This document shows positions 1 through 11,847 of a DNA stretch of 64,000 bases, one piece after another. Origin of the DNA: Entomortierella parvispora (Eukaryota; Mortierellomycota; Mortierellomycetes; Mortierellales; Mortierellaceae); contig OY752142.1 in NCBI GenBank assembly GCA_963573315.1, positions 2,976,001 through 3,040,000 on the forward strand, given 5' to 3'. The notes under the pieces are model-generated. The model did not search any database and was not told the DNA's origin. It saw nothing but the letters and a program-made list of their open reading frames with translations. Every line of letters begins with the position of its first letter. Position 1 is the stretch's first letter. The position numbers were made by a program, and so were the translations under genes.

Positions 1-2918
1 TGGCCCCTCATCTCCAATTCAATATCCACCAGTCCACGCGAGGGGAGGAGCTTGAGTCTCTGAGCAGGTTTCGAATCGTGGAAGCCGGCCGTGTATCTGT
101 CCAAGTATCTGTTGGAGGAAAGGTTTGTCATTGGAGGCTGTTAGGAAAATGAAAAAGCATATACAGGAAGGTACAGAGGCGACAGGGAGGAGGGCTGTTA
201 ACTTGCCTTTGAAAGCGAGTAGGAAGGTAGAAACTCGTCTCCTCAATTTCAGGCCAATAGTACCGCGACACAATCGCAGCCTGCACAGGGAGCTAAGATC
301 GATTATAGATTGGAGACAAGACGAGCCGATTAGCGAAAGAAGTTCCTGTCGTTAGATAAGAGGAGGACGAGGAGGACGACGTAATTGAAGTTCTTTATGT
401 TACTTACAGCAGGGCGAGCCTCTGAAATATTTCCATTGACTCGCTTGGAGGCAGCAATGTCCGCCAACATGACCTCACAGTGGTGAAGCTCATTTTCCTT
501 GAATCGAAGTTTTAGCAACTCCAACTGCTGGATCTATCCAAACCAGACAATAACAGTGTCAATTAGGACTCGACGGGTATATGTCGCTAATCGCAGCAAA
601 TGTATTACCTCTCGATCAACATCAAAGTCCGTAGCCTGCAGTAACCGTGTTGACAAGTGTGATTGAAATTCTTCAATAAACAACTCATTCGACTTGTATA
701 TATTCACCAGCACGCTGATGATATCCGCCATTCGTCTTCTTGCCGTGCTCAGGTCTGGTCCTGCATGAGCCGGCTCAGGTACCCAGACCTCCGAGTCGTC
801 CTCAGAATCTACATTCGAGGGGATGCCTTCTGGCGGTTGATTCAGAAGATCGCCGGATTCGTCTACAATGGCTTCCACAATACAGCGCATGGTCTCGGGT
901 CGCGAGCGAAGATGTCGGTTGAGAATCCGATTGGTCTGGTCCAGTAAAGACCCTGTGGGATCTAAAATCCGTAGATATTTGATGTTGTAGATATAGTAGT
1001 CGATGATCTGCTGCGTACCAGCACCCGGTTGAGCAATTCGACTAGATGTTCTGCTTGGATGGAAAGAGAATCAATTTGTCCCGCGCAAAGATAAAGTCGT
1101 CAGTAAATCAGTTTGAAACGCGGCATGGCCTTCAGATGATCAAATGAAATTGGAAGCCACATACTCTTCTAATATAGTCTTCAAGAGCTGATCTTGCTGT
1201 CCAGTCCACCCTAGGCAAGCATGCAAGTCTTGGACCGCTGGCTCGGAGTGCGGACTGTCCAAAACAATATCCACATATTCTTGTATCCTATTGAAGTCAC
1301 AAATGAGACCTGGTTAGGGGTTTCCAGACTCTTTCGAAAAATCAGAGGTTTCCGATCGGGATCACAACGAGATCTTTACCGAAGCTCTCCAAAACACTTG
1401 TAAAAGTAATACTCCAGGCGACTGGATTGCAGACAAAAGAGCTTTCTCATACCGTGGTCACCTATACACAGGCAAGACATCGATTGTTAAACCACTTGCA
1501 AGAACACAAGTCATCAATGGACCATAGGCGATATCGGTACCTTCCTGCTCGGTGGGCAAGACTGTCGACCTCAGGAAAGGGATAGCCACATTAGTCATCC
1601 AATGTCTGCCTTGCTCAAGAGCAGGAATGTCCCATTTTCTCGCAAATTCTCCAAAAACCAATCTCTCGATCTCTCGGTGGACCATATTCGTCGCCACCTC
1701 CGCCATCTGAGTGGCAATCCCGATATGCTGTAATTTTGAACATATTTGCCGAAACCTTTTCAGATCCTCTGACTCTTCGCCCAAATGGATAGTAGGGTGC
1801 ATCTCTGTGTCGCTGGATTCATAAAGATCTCTGACTTTCCGACCATTCTGCAGTGATCTTCCTTTCGGCTCGATTCGGATTGTTGTCAAACCATGATCGG
1901 TGTCAATTGATTGCATCTGTTCCGAGGTAACACGGCTAAAAACGGCCCGAAAGTAAATGAAGGCGATGGAGCTAAAGGACAGTGGCAATGCATTCACTAG
2001 CTGACCCGAGAGAATCGACACAAGTCTCGAAGTCACTTTGAGAGACTCATCCTCTTGTGTGGAATGAACTTCCGCGTCAAAGAACTCGGCCATATGAATA
2101 GCTGATCGGACCTGGTCGTCAATTTCCTGGATCAACTTTTCAAATGATTCAATCATCCATCCCGAAAGGTCTTCATCCTTCCCTGAGCCATGTGTCGCCT
2201 TGTCCAAGTTGTAATTGCGATCGAGTTCGCTGAGTAATGGTTCCACAACAGCCATGACATCCCTGCTAAAAGTGTCTTTCAAACCAGATTTGCGTAGAAT
2301 AAAAAAGAATATTAGCCGCATTTCCTTGATTAATTCCCAATCATCGTTTTTTGCGCCTACCAAGTATCCATTCACGGCACCATGGTCCTTGTTTGTAGCG
2401 GAGCAGAGTTCGAATAGTTGCTCGGAAATTGGGGACTATGGTAAACAAGTTGAGAGGTCAGTCTTTCTTGCTTTTGTATGCGTTGTTTTTTTGGCCAACT
2501 CGCTCACGGAAGACGCTGATGAGTCGGCTACCTCTCTCGTCCTTGGCTCGATTTGGGTGCATAGACTCAGTGAAGACAGAGTTCGCCTAAGTGATTTGTC
2601 AGGAGGAAGAGGTATTGGTTGAGTTTGGACATTCCAACTTTTAAATTGTTTACAACATGGGAGAATAACTACTGTACCTGTTGAATGCTTATCGATGAGC
2701 TGCTGGACTTGGTGTCCTTCATGGCCTCGATGGCGGACCCCCACCCCTGAAACTTTGTCATTGAATGCGAGCTGGTGATTGCTAGAGTGGGGCACGATGT
2801 GGCCGGGGAATGGAGACAGGCTGGAGGGAGGTGCTGGGTCAATGACGATGAATGAGAAAGGAGGGATCGAAAGAGTCGCGTCTGTCGCGTTTGGGTTTAA
2901 TTTGGTGGCGGTGGTCAT
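1..2918 (-). CDS. APC2: Anaphase-promoting complex subunit 2 (cullin-like), partial
   Basis: Scaffold cullin subunit of the APC/C ubiquitin ligase, acting in the nucleus during mitotic exit. The C-terminal part, including the winged-helix end, runs off the left edge. Seen: a block at 534-1040 with DIISVLVNIYKSNELF followed by a cullin-type leucine-rich stretch, then a block near 330-524 with ELLKLRF and HCEVMLADIAASKRVNGNI, matching the APC2 signature order. The block at 1-150 carries LKLLPSRGLVDIELE, like the WLPHLGLV-x-ELE region of the family. The N-terminal half (1458-2440) has VATNMVHREIERLVFGEFA. Start is placed at 2918 in a weakly conserved N-terminal exon. At least five introns interrupt the gene, for example a donor at 1161 (reading left) and an acceptor near 1040. 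The first exon boundaries around 2440-2700 are uncertain. It shares a promoter region with the desaturase gene to its right. Confidence 0.85.
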
Positions 2919-3530
2919 GTGATACCAGTCTTCACGAAAAAAAAAAAAGCTGAAGGCGGTACATACCTCCCATAGTCCAAAGTCGACGACGCCAACTGCT
3001 GATCAGCACCTGAAAAGTTGTCAAACGCCTGTTGCCCCAAGGAAATGGGTAGGCTGAAGATATGGCCTTCAAGGTGACAAGTATGCCCATATTTTGTTCT
3101 CAGAGGACATGTTAATATGATCTTTTTAAAGTAGTCGACAAAGACGCAAGAGTCAACCTAGCCCTTCCAATCGTGGATGTTCCCATTTATTGTTCGTAGG
3201 TGGGGACTAGGGATACATTCAAGCAAGACGCAGAGTCACAGCAGAAGACGACACGCGATCCAGCGACATGCAGAGCGTGAAATACTCGAGAAGCGCAGGA
3301 AGCCCGTTCAGTCTCGATTCTCTGTTCTGTTGGTCGCGTAAAGTGACGGCAGGCGAGAGGAGCGAGTGCACCCAGCAAGCAGTCAACCTTTGTCCCACTC
3401 ACCCTTCCATTCATTCGTTCGTTCATTCGTTCATTCTTTTTTTGTCATTGGAAATTGCATCTACATCACCATCCCTGACCTCTTTTTTGAGAAGAAAAAG
3501 TAGAAGAAAAAAAGACATATAGACATCATA
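2919..3530. promoter_or_regulatory. Divergent intergenic region, APC2 / desaturase
   Basis: About 610 bases with no convincing gene. It should hold both promoters. A short TTCR-type tetranucleotide repeat (3409-3438) lies in the probable 5' leader of the desaturase gene. No clear TATA box was recognised. Confidence 0.5.
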
Positions 3531-4690
3531 ATGGCTGCCGGCAAAGAGTCTTTCTCCGAGTCTCAATTGGCCCTTCAAGTAGAGGTTGAGAGTCAAGAAG
3601 AGGAGATCGAGGATACTCTCTCGGGCGAGGAGGATGGCCCTGGTGAGAGCAAGGTCATCCTGACACCTACTGAAGCTATTGAGGCGTCCAAGAATCAAGG
3701 TGCTTCGACTTCCACTCGAGTCAAACGTCTGGCCCTCATCTCGTCTGAGGATCTCAAGACTCCTACCATTGCCGTGCCAACAATTGCTGTAGCTGCGGGA
3801 TCTTTGGCTGTATGGTCCTCAATTCTTTATTGGGGCGCCTACAAGAAGAAGTTTTCGCCTCTGCTTTCCTTCCCCGTCATGACTGCCGCCATCTTTGCTG
3901 CGTTCACACCTGTGCACGATGGAACGCACTCGTCGATCGCCAAGGGCAAATACAAGGTCCCTGTCAACAACGTGGTCGGTTACCTCTCTGGAGTCCCGTT
4001 GCTTCTTCCTTTTGGAGCATATCGTCAGCTGCATCTGTTGCATCATCGGTACACAAACACCGAGGGCGATCCCGACAAGTGGGATGCTGAGGGTCCGATG
4101 GTGGTGCGGTTCATCAAGTGGTTCTTTCCCGATTTCTTTTGGCAGAAGGCCGTGTTGGCGGGCAAGATCCCAAATCCAAAAACGCATCACGCCATGGTCT
4201 TTTACGCTGTTATGTTTTTGATGACCAGAAAGATGCACAGGATTGGCATGGATGTCGTCAAGTACTGGATTATTCCCCAGCGCGCCGTAAGTATCTCACT
4301 GCAGAGATGGCAGTGCCCCTGAAGGCCTCTTTCTCACACCCTCTTTCTTTTTTATAGGCCTACTGGTTGTTGATGTGGCTCTTTGCTTATGTGCCCCATC
4401 GCGCTGATGGTGATCACCAGTTCAGCGCCAAGGACAATGTCTACAAAATGACCAGCGTTACTGGCGGTATTCTCCGATCCGACGGTTTGAACCTCGCCAT
4501 CCCACTGTTGAACCAGCACTTGCACAATATCCACCACTTGTACCCTCAGCTGCCTTTCACACGGTATGGTGCCATCTGGGCAAAGCACAAGGATGCGCTT
4601 ATTGCGGCTGGAACCGAGATTCACCCGGTCTACTCGAGCACCCAAGGCTGGAAGTGGAACGAGCGGTTCGACGGTACGCGTCGGAATTAG
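3531..4690 (+). CDS. Membrane fatty-acid-desaturase superfamily protein
   Basis: Membrane di-iron oxygenase of the desaturase/hydroxylase superfamily. Coding exons are 3531-4286 and 4358-4690 (intron GTAAGT...TAG), giving 362 residues. All three histidine boxes are visible: HDGTH near residue 130, HLLHH near 168 and HNIHH near 320. Hydrophobic segments occur around residues 85-130, 140-165 and 245-265. The first 75 residues are acidic and Ser/Glu-rich with no membrane segment. The box context (LLLPFGAYRQLHLLHH, EGDPDKW) resembles bacterial desaturase-like and carotenoid hydroxylase/ketolase-type proteins more than the cytochrome-b5-fused front-end desaturases of Mortierella. Substrate is therefore unknown: fatty acyl chain or carotenoid are both possible. 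The gene ends about 190 bases from the stop of the convergent helicase gene. Confidence 0.85.
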
Positions 4691-4882
4691 CGTCAGCCGA
4701 AACGAAGCGGGCCATATCAACCGAGCATCGAAATATTTTCAGAAGTAAAATAAAATGCTGTTGCCACGAACGATCCCTGCCGCGTCTTCAAACATGGTCG
4801 CTCTCTTCATTCGTCTCTTGACAGACATGATCTCTGCGTTTATTTGATCTGGAGATAGCGGCTATAATTACAAATCCACGCC

Positions 4883-7828
4883 TCAGTCCACATATCTGAC
4901 ATCGGCATGATCGCCAAGAAACTCCATCCAGGACTTGAGGAATGGGTCCTTTTTGCTGAGAGTCTCTGAATCGCCTACAACACACAAGTGCCGCTTAGAG
5001 CGCGTCATGGCCACTAGGAGTTTAGAAGAAAGCGGAATCAATTGAGTAAAAGATAAAACCAGCAAGTCCTACATATCCACTCGGTCATTTCTTCGCCATT
5101 CGAGCCATTGTGATTTTTTACCGTTCAAACGACGCCTGTCCGACAAGAAACCGACTTCTCCTTCATCGTTGGACCGAACTAATGTCAAAATGATGGCCTG
5201 TTTTTCTCGCCCTTGGAATCCATCCACTGTGCCAATCTCAATCTCGGGATAGTCTTCTTTCAAGAGCTGACGGAGCAGCGCATTCTGCGATGGCGTGCAA
5301 GAGACAGATTCATAAGAGTTAGAACAAGGAACTCAATGGGCGGAACTTTTACTCACATCATTATTTTGTCCGCCTACCTGGGCGCTATAAGGCGTGATGA
5401 TAGCGATATCTTCAGCAAGTACTCCAGAGCTCATCAGATTCTTGACATAGTCGACCACCGTGGAGGCTTCACCTCTGTTTAATTTGCTGTCGTCTGGACC
5501 GCCGGCCATAGGCGCCTTTCCATTGTTTTCCCCATCTTGATCCTCCGTCTCCTCCTGCATTCCAGCCATACTGGTATCCAAGAACACTAATGGATGGTCC
5601 GTGTCGCTCTCCTCCTGTGAAGTAGATGTGACTTTTTTGACCCCAGGCAGGTCATTCAAAAGCCAATTCCGGCAGGATTCATCTGCAATGAGGACGTTTT
5701 GGTAGAGCTTCAAGCTGGGGAAAGCCATGATGTTTTCGTTCATTCGGTACTGCGTAACCAGTGTCCTCTTGATCAGTCGAGCCCCATCCTTGGGGAAGCA
5801 ACCCAAAAGTCGGACAAAGAGCGTCGTCGAAAGTAGGAAGGACGAATAATCCTTGTCCTTGGCGATCTGTCCCAGATCCAAGGCTGGGACTTCAAACGAG
5901 GCGGATGCTCCAATCCTAGAGGCTTTCTTCCTTTGCTCCTTGAGTTCCTTAGTAAGCGATAGCGATTCAGCAGCCAAGAAGGCAGCAGTGCTGATACCTT
6001 CAGATACAATCGTAGGCGGCAACTGCAGATGATCTCCCGCCAAGACAACCTTGGCACCCTTTCCAATAGCAATCCAGCATTCCTACGAAGTCGTATACGA
6101 TTATTAGTAAAGCACAACAACACTTGCACACACCCATTCGTTATTCTGTCCCATATTGTCTTTACAGCTAGTTATAAAGTAAGCCATAGGAAGAAGTAAA
6201 AACAGGTCAATATTCTGGTATAAACGACCCTCAGCAAACTTTGCCATAGCCTAGGACATACCTTCCAAAGCTTGAGTAGCCTCGTCGATGATGACTACAT
6301 CAAACTTTTCTCCCCACAAGTTTTTAGCTGCGGTGCCATTGAGGGTGCTTAGAACGACATTGGCATTCTGGATCAGTTCCTTGACTACCAACTTTTCCCG
6401 AACCCTAAAATCCTTCCGAAGTTGCTTCAATTCCTGGTACAGGGCCTTTCGTTCCGATCGAAACTTGCACTTTTGAATTTTTTGAAGGGTCTCGTCCAAT
6501 TCGACGCGAATATCATTAACAAGTCGACCCTGATCACTCGTTCTAGAGAGAACATCCACAGAGTGCTCCAAAACACTGGGGAGCAGTCTCGCAGGGTGCC
6601 CTGTCCTGACAATGCTCATCCGGTAAACAGCCAGGCGCTCCACAAGGTTATCTAAAGTGAAAGCATCGAATTTGTCAGGATTTGTAGAGATAGGTTTATC
6701 GTTGAAATTACACTCCTCAAAACGTACCAACACTGATGTTGGAGGGGCCGCAAACGAGAATTCTCTTCTTTTGAAGGACCAGCTGTCGAATGAGCTCCAC
6801 AAGCGTAAAAGTCTTTCCTGTTCCAGGGGGACCATGAATCAGAGCGACCTGTTCCGCCGCCAGTGCAAATCGAACAGCCTCCTGCTGTGAAGCATTCAGG
6901 GTCGGGTCCAAAAAGTTGATCATTGAAATGTCTTTCCATGTGTCATCAAACGTGGGATCCTGTTTCCCAAAGAGAACATTTGTCAAAGACAAAGGCAGGC
7001 TGTTGGCTGAAGCCTGTGCGAGGGTCCCCTTGAGGAACTTCATTTGGGAAAGCATTCTTTCATACGTGACATTGTTCACAAGTTTGACCCTAAAGGATTG
7101 CCGCAAAAACAAAAAAACATACAAAGCTCATCAGCTAAACTCGACGCAATTTGCTCTTCGTTTCTCTGCAGGTATCCAGGGTTTCAAAACTTACAATCGA
7201 CAACGTTCCTGAACTTCCTTCGGGATCTCTTCCTCGCTCTCTCCTTCTTTTCTACCTTTGATTGCCACAGTGATGGTCGTCTCGGTGACTCGAAAGATGA
7301 CGCCGTCTAGTTTGGGCTTCCAGTCCTTGGTCATGGTCTTTCCTTTGCTTCCAGCTCCATGTTCCTCTAGAGCGACAATATCTCCCACCCGGAGACGATG
7401 TGAAGGTAATGAAGGACTGGTCGATGTGGCGTTAGACAGCTCAAGATCTACCAAACTTGTTTGTGGATAAAAAATAACAGAGCGTTTTAGTATAGTCCTA
7501 CAATAGCCATCCGAACCTTTTCTTTCCATCCAACTTGACTCCATGGGGAGCGATGACGATCTTTGGGGACTGACCTTTTGCCTCCTGCGCCAGTCCTCAT
7601 GGCAACAACGGTGAGGTTTAGTACTGCGAGCCCTCTTTTGGCTAGCTGGGAAGGGGTGCAGACGGAAAAGACACGCTGAACTTCAAGCATCTCAAAGTCA
7701 CGCTCATGCTGAACAAGGAGTTCTTGATGCGCTATTGTAAGAAGGAGCGAGGTCAGATCAGCATTGGGCTCGTGCCAACATTGAGGTAATCTCTTGGGGT
7801 CATTACAGAAAAATAATTCGGGATCCAT
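4883..7828 (-). CDS. SF1 DNA/RNA helicase, Hcs1/SMUBP2 (IGHMBP2) type
   Basis: Upf1-like superfamily 1B helicase, about 760 residues. Apparent exons in gene order are 7828-7575, 7455-7195, 7089-6728, 6651-6262, 6082-5357, 5284-5122 and 5013-4883. Motifs seen: Walker A GPPGTGKT, Walker B DEATQALE, motif [28 protein letters not shown] and the motif [12 protein letters not shown]. The protein ends shortly after motif VI, so the R3H and AN1 zinc-finger tail of animal IGHMBP2 is absent. This favours yeast Hcs1 (DNA polymerase alpha-associated helicase A). The N-terminal half has the family beta-barrel segment ([13 protein letters not shown], then [10 protein letters not shown]). The fourth-to-fifth exon join is one base out of phase with the obvious splice sites (donor at 6261, acceptor at 6083), so a micro-exon there is possible. 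Confidence 0.9.
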
Positions 7829-9630
7829 GTGTCGATGTAATTATGAACGGGGAAAGGTTAACGATGATTCCTGGGGAATGGACTGGCACTGCACAACTCT
7901 ATAGAATGGAGGGTGGTTTTTAAGGCAGAGGAAGGGATCGAAGGAGAGGATGGCAGTAATGCAAAAGAGATGCCGCAACACGGGCTGGACTTCGACGGCG
8001 AGACGCAGTCGACGCGACGATCGATCGTCCGCCCTGCAGAGAGACAAGCCACACGCGCGCGTGGCCGACGCGACGAAGGATCTTCTTGCGCGTCTTTGGC
8101 ACTATTGACCTGTCGTTTGGTCTCTTTGGTCACCTTGGGGTGCCCATCGTTCTCGGAGGCGGCTGGCTGCTGTAATTTCTTTCTTTATCTAATTCCTCGC
8201 TTCTCTCTTTTCTCCACTCGTGGTGTCATCCTTCCAGTCCTCACCTTGTCAGCCTGTTGCCCGCTTATTTTGTTCCGTTAACGCTTGCAGTCCAGGACCC
8301 TACGGACGATAGCGCGGAAGATTGACAAAGAGACATGCCACGATGGTTAGCACGACTGCCCCGAAGGGCAAAGCAAGTAAACCTTCTAATCTTGGCTTCC
8401 TTCTTGGCTGTCCTCGAGGACGAAACAAATCCTGGATTCATTGCCGGACTGAGAGGAATGTGGCAGTTAGTACATATCTATAACCTAAAGGATGATGACT
8501 TTATGAAGAACTGCCTTCATCTAGCCACCTTTGGAGATTAGATAAGATTTCCACCTCTTCGCTTTTGTTGATACAAATCCTCCAAACAGCCTTCCCAGAA
8601 ACTCTGCGGGACAACAGCAAATAGGAACAGAACATCCTTGTTGTAGTATTGCACGTAGACTACTATCTATTATCATTCAGCCAAACATTTGTTGACAGAG
8701 GAAAACGTTTGTGGTTTTTTTTGCCCTTTGTGCATGAACACAATCGAGAATGGCGGCGTTTCTTCTCGCAGCACTCAAGAAAAGAAGCACGATAGACCAA
8801 ACGCACAAAGTTGATAAGCAGTACTGCTGACACAATGGATCTTTATGGTTAGCAAACAGCAGGACACGACTGCAGATGTTCACAAGGAACTATGATATTT
8901 GTTCGAGGTCCGGTCGCGAGAGCAAATTCCGAAGAAAACAAGAGCACAAGGGGGATGCGAACATGGTCGTCTCCAATGACTCGTGGGTCTAGATCCGTTT
9001 ATGTTGCAAAATGGACGAAGGAGGACCTGTGAACAATCGCGTTTTCTCACCCGCTAGCCCCTGGTCTCGTTATTTTTTGCGCAATGTTCTTCATGTGGGA
9101 TGAGAAGGAAGAAGGGATGTTCTACTTCCTCCAGTGCGCTTCGGGCAAGGAGGTGGCGATGACGGCGTACATTAGGTTCGATGGAGGGGGCACAGAGTCG
9201 GAACTTTCGGCATTCGGACATAGCCGCAACCCTTTTGCAAGAGGAGACAGGGTTCTGTCTGCGGGTAGGCGCAGGCAGGAGTGAAGCAGATCAGGTCGAG
9301 CACAATTGCGCGCAAGAAGTAAGTGCGAGTTGCCATCTTCTCTAAAGTGGGCCCCTTGAACAAATAGAGAAAAGGAATCAGAGACGAGGGGTTTCTGCAG
9401 CCAATGGACGTTTTGTTCAAAGGAACACCAGTCGTCTGTGGGCGCGCCGTGTGATAGGACGGGGCCACCGAGCATGAGGTACAGTACTTATTTAAGAACC
9501 CTGCCCATTCTCTTTGTATTTTCCCTCTTCCTCTCCAGCTCTTTCGCCGCCCTCTTGCTTCTCATACCATACCCACGAGCCCAACCAACTCTTGCTCGCT
9601 CATCTCTCAACGGATTCTCACGCACACAGC
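7829..9630. promoter_or_regulatory. Long divergent intergenic region, helicase / P450
   Basis: About 1.8 kb without a recognised gene. A TATA-like stretch (9489-9496, tatttaag) lies about 135 bases before the P450 start. Only short unconvincing reading frames occur, for example 8335-8541, with no family resemblance that I recognise. Confidence 0.5.
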
Positions 9631-11847
9631 ATGTCTGCCCTCACCGCTCTCTTCCACAGTCTTCTCGAGCAGGCTTCGAGAGCCAACAACCTTAAGGTGC
9701 TCGCCGCACTCGGAGCTGTACTCCTTTATCATTACCGGTCGCATGCTGTTGGAACTCGCCGTCGCCCAGACTTGAAGCAGCCTCGAGGTGCACTCCCTCT
9801 TCTGGGTCACATGCCCCTCCTGCTCTCCATCCCCGGCACCAAGCTCTATGATTTTTTTGTCAAGCAAAACGAAGAACTTGGGCCAGTCTGGTCCATTTCC
9901 TTGCCACTCATAGGCCGTATGATTCAAGGAGATACTCCCGAGAATGTAGAACACGTCTTGAAGAGCAACTTCTGGAGCTATGAGAAGGGTCCAAAGCTCA
10001 AAGCCGCATTGGGCGACCTGTTTGGTGATGGCATCTTTGTAGCTGATGGCCACGCTTGGAGGCACCAGCGAAAGATTGCGAGTCATATCATGACTGTCAA
10101 GGCCTTCAAAGGTAAAGTACAAGGCAGCGGTAGAGAGGCAAGAGAGAGAGAGAGGATGGGAATCTCCTCAAGGACCTTGCTCTGATTTTTTTTGTTGATG
10201 TACTGCCAACTCCAATAGAGTACACCAGCGATGTATTCGTACTTGAAGGTCAAAAGGTGTGTGATTACCTTGGCAAGGCTGCAGACGAGGGGTTCGTGGT
10301 CGATCTGCATGAACTACTTCTCAAGATGACTCTTGACAGCTTTGGAACGTAAGTCTTTATTATGTCTGTGTCCCCAGTCTTTCTGCTGCCCGCATGGATG
10401 CAACTCATCAAGATCTTTGGCCTTAACAAATCGCTTGATGTATCTTGTCAGCATCTCGTTCGGAGAAAGTTTCGGATGTTTGAGCAACATGGGCGAGAAG
10501 GGTGCATTCGCAACTTCGTTTGATGACCTCACTGCGACGTGTTCTGACCGTCTTGTGGATCCGGCTTGGAAGATTCGTGAAGCTCTAACAAAGGTCGGTA
10601 AGAAGGCTCAGTTTGACAAGGCCCTGATTGGCCAACGCGCCTTGGAGTTGATCGAAAAACGTAGAAAGGAAGGGTTCCATGGTCCTCGCAAGGATCTATT
10701 ACAGTTGTTCATTGAATCCAAAGATGAGGATGGAAATCAGTTCTCAGACGAGTTCTTGAAGGATGAGATCCTGAACATGACCATCGCTGGTAAGCAATTG
10801 TCAAGCTCAGATCTAGAGAACGCGTCTCGTATATGGCGAAGCAAACGCAAATGTTACCTTGACACAATGGCAAATTCAACAAGAGGGTGAGGGTGAGCGG
10901 TGGGGGAGGCGAGTGAATAATGAATGATCCCACTGCCGCGCTCTTGGCAGCAATATAACAAACATTCCTCTGTCTGACTAAAACAACAGGACGCGACACG
11001 ACTGCGCAGGCACTATCTTGGATGTTCTATTTGCTCAACCGTGAAGGAAACGATCCCAAGGTGCACAACAAATTGGTCGAGGAGATTGATGAAGTCCTCC
11101 AAGGCAATGCCCCTACCTATGAGAGTCACAAGCAACAAAAATTTGCTGAGGCTTGGTAAGTGATCAAAAGCTGAAAGTCGAATCTACCAAAGAGATGTCA
11201 ACTGTTGTCTAACAGACCTATTCTTTTCACCATTCTCACTCGTATCCTTTCAGTCTCTATGAGAGTAAGTCTTCTTTGATTACCCTGCCCACGTCATAAT
11301 TCCAGGTAGTTGACGCCTTTTCCCATCTCTAGGTCTTCGATTATACCCATCGGTTCCTCGAAACATGAAGATCTGTGTTCAGGATGATGTGCTTCCTGAT
11401 GGTACAAAGATTTACAAGGGCGAATGGTTCACGTGGAGTTCGTGGGTCATGGGCCGCAGTGAGCTCGTCTGGGGTCCGGATGCTAAAGAATACAAGCCTA
11501 GTCGCTGGATCGACACCGAAAAACCCTCCCAAGGAAAATTCAATTCTTTCCATGTCGGCCCACGCGTCTGGTAACAAGCCCGATGAGAAAGAAGCGGTTT
11601 GCATAGAAAGAAAAACGCGGAACAATGACCATTTTCTCAATTCTTCTTTGCGTGGTCTAGCATTGGACAGCAGTTCGCAACCATTGAGGCGCTGACATTG
11701 ATTGGTATGATCCTTTCAAAGTACACGATCGAGCTTGTTGAGCCCGACAGGGTCCCTGCTTATGGCGTCAGTGTGACATTGCCCATGTTGAACGGTCTAC
11801 CTGTCAGGATCCACCGCCGCAGGGTTGCATTGAGCAAGGAGGAGTAA
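9631..11847 (+). CDS. Cytochrome P450 monooxygenase (CYP52/CYP86-like)
   Basis: ER-anchored haem-thiolate monooxygenase, about 500 residues. Exons: 9631-10111, 10219-10348, 10452-10789, 10991-about 11155, 11254-11264, 11333-11570 and 11661-11847. Seen: N-terminal hydrophobic anchor (LKVLAALGAVLLYHY), proline-rich hinge, helix-C WRHQRK, I-helix AGRDTTAQ, ExxR as ESLR, and the haem loop FHVGPRVCIG, whose cysteine codon is split by the last intron. The ESLR motif itself spans an 11-base micro-exon. Motif spacing and style resemble fatty-acid omega-hydroxylase families, so lipid oxidation is likely, but the substrate is an inference. The ATG at 9631 was chosen because the longer reading frame upstream is a pyrimidine-rich leader with no family similarity. 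Confidence 0.9.

Noticed and set aside
7456-7580. Apparent frameshift in the helicase after RTGAGGK
   Set aside because: An intron from a GTCAGT donor at 7574 to an ACAAG acceptor at 7456 joins GGK to [11 protein letters not shown] in frame, matching the family.
8335-8541. Possible small protein between helicase and P450
   Set aside because: Composition is not clearly coding and another frame over the same bases is equally plausible; no family recognised.
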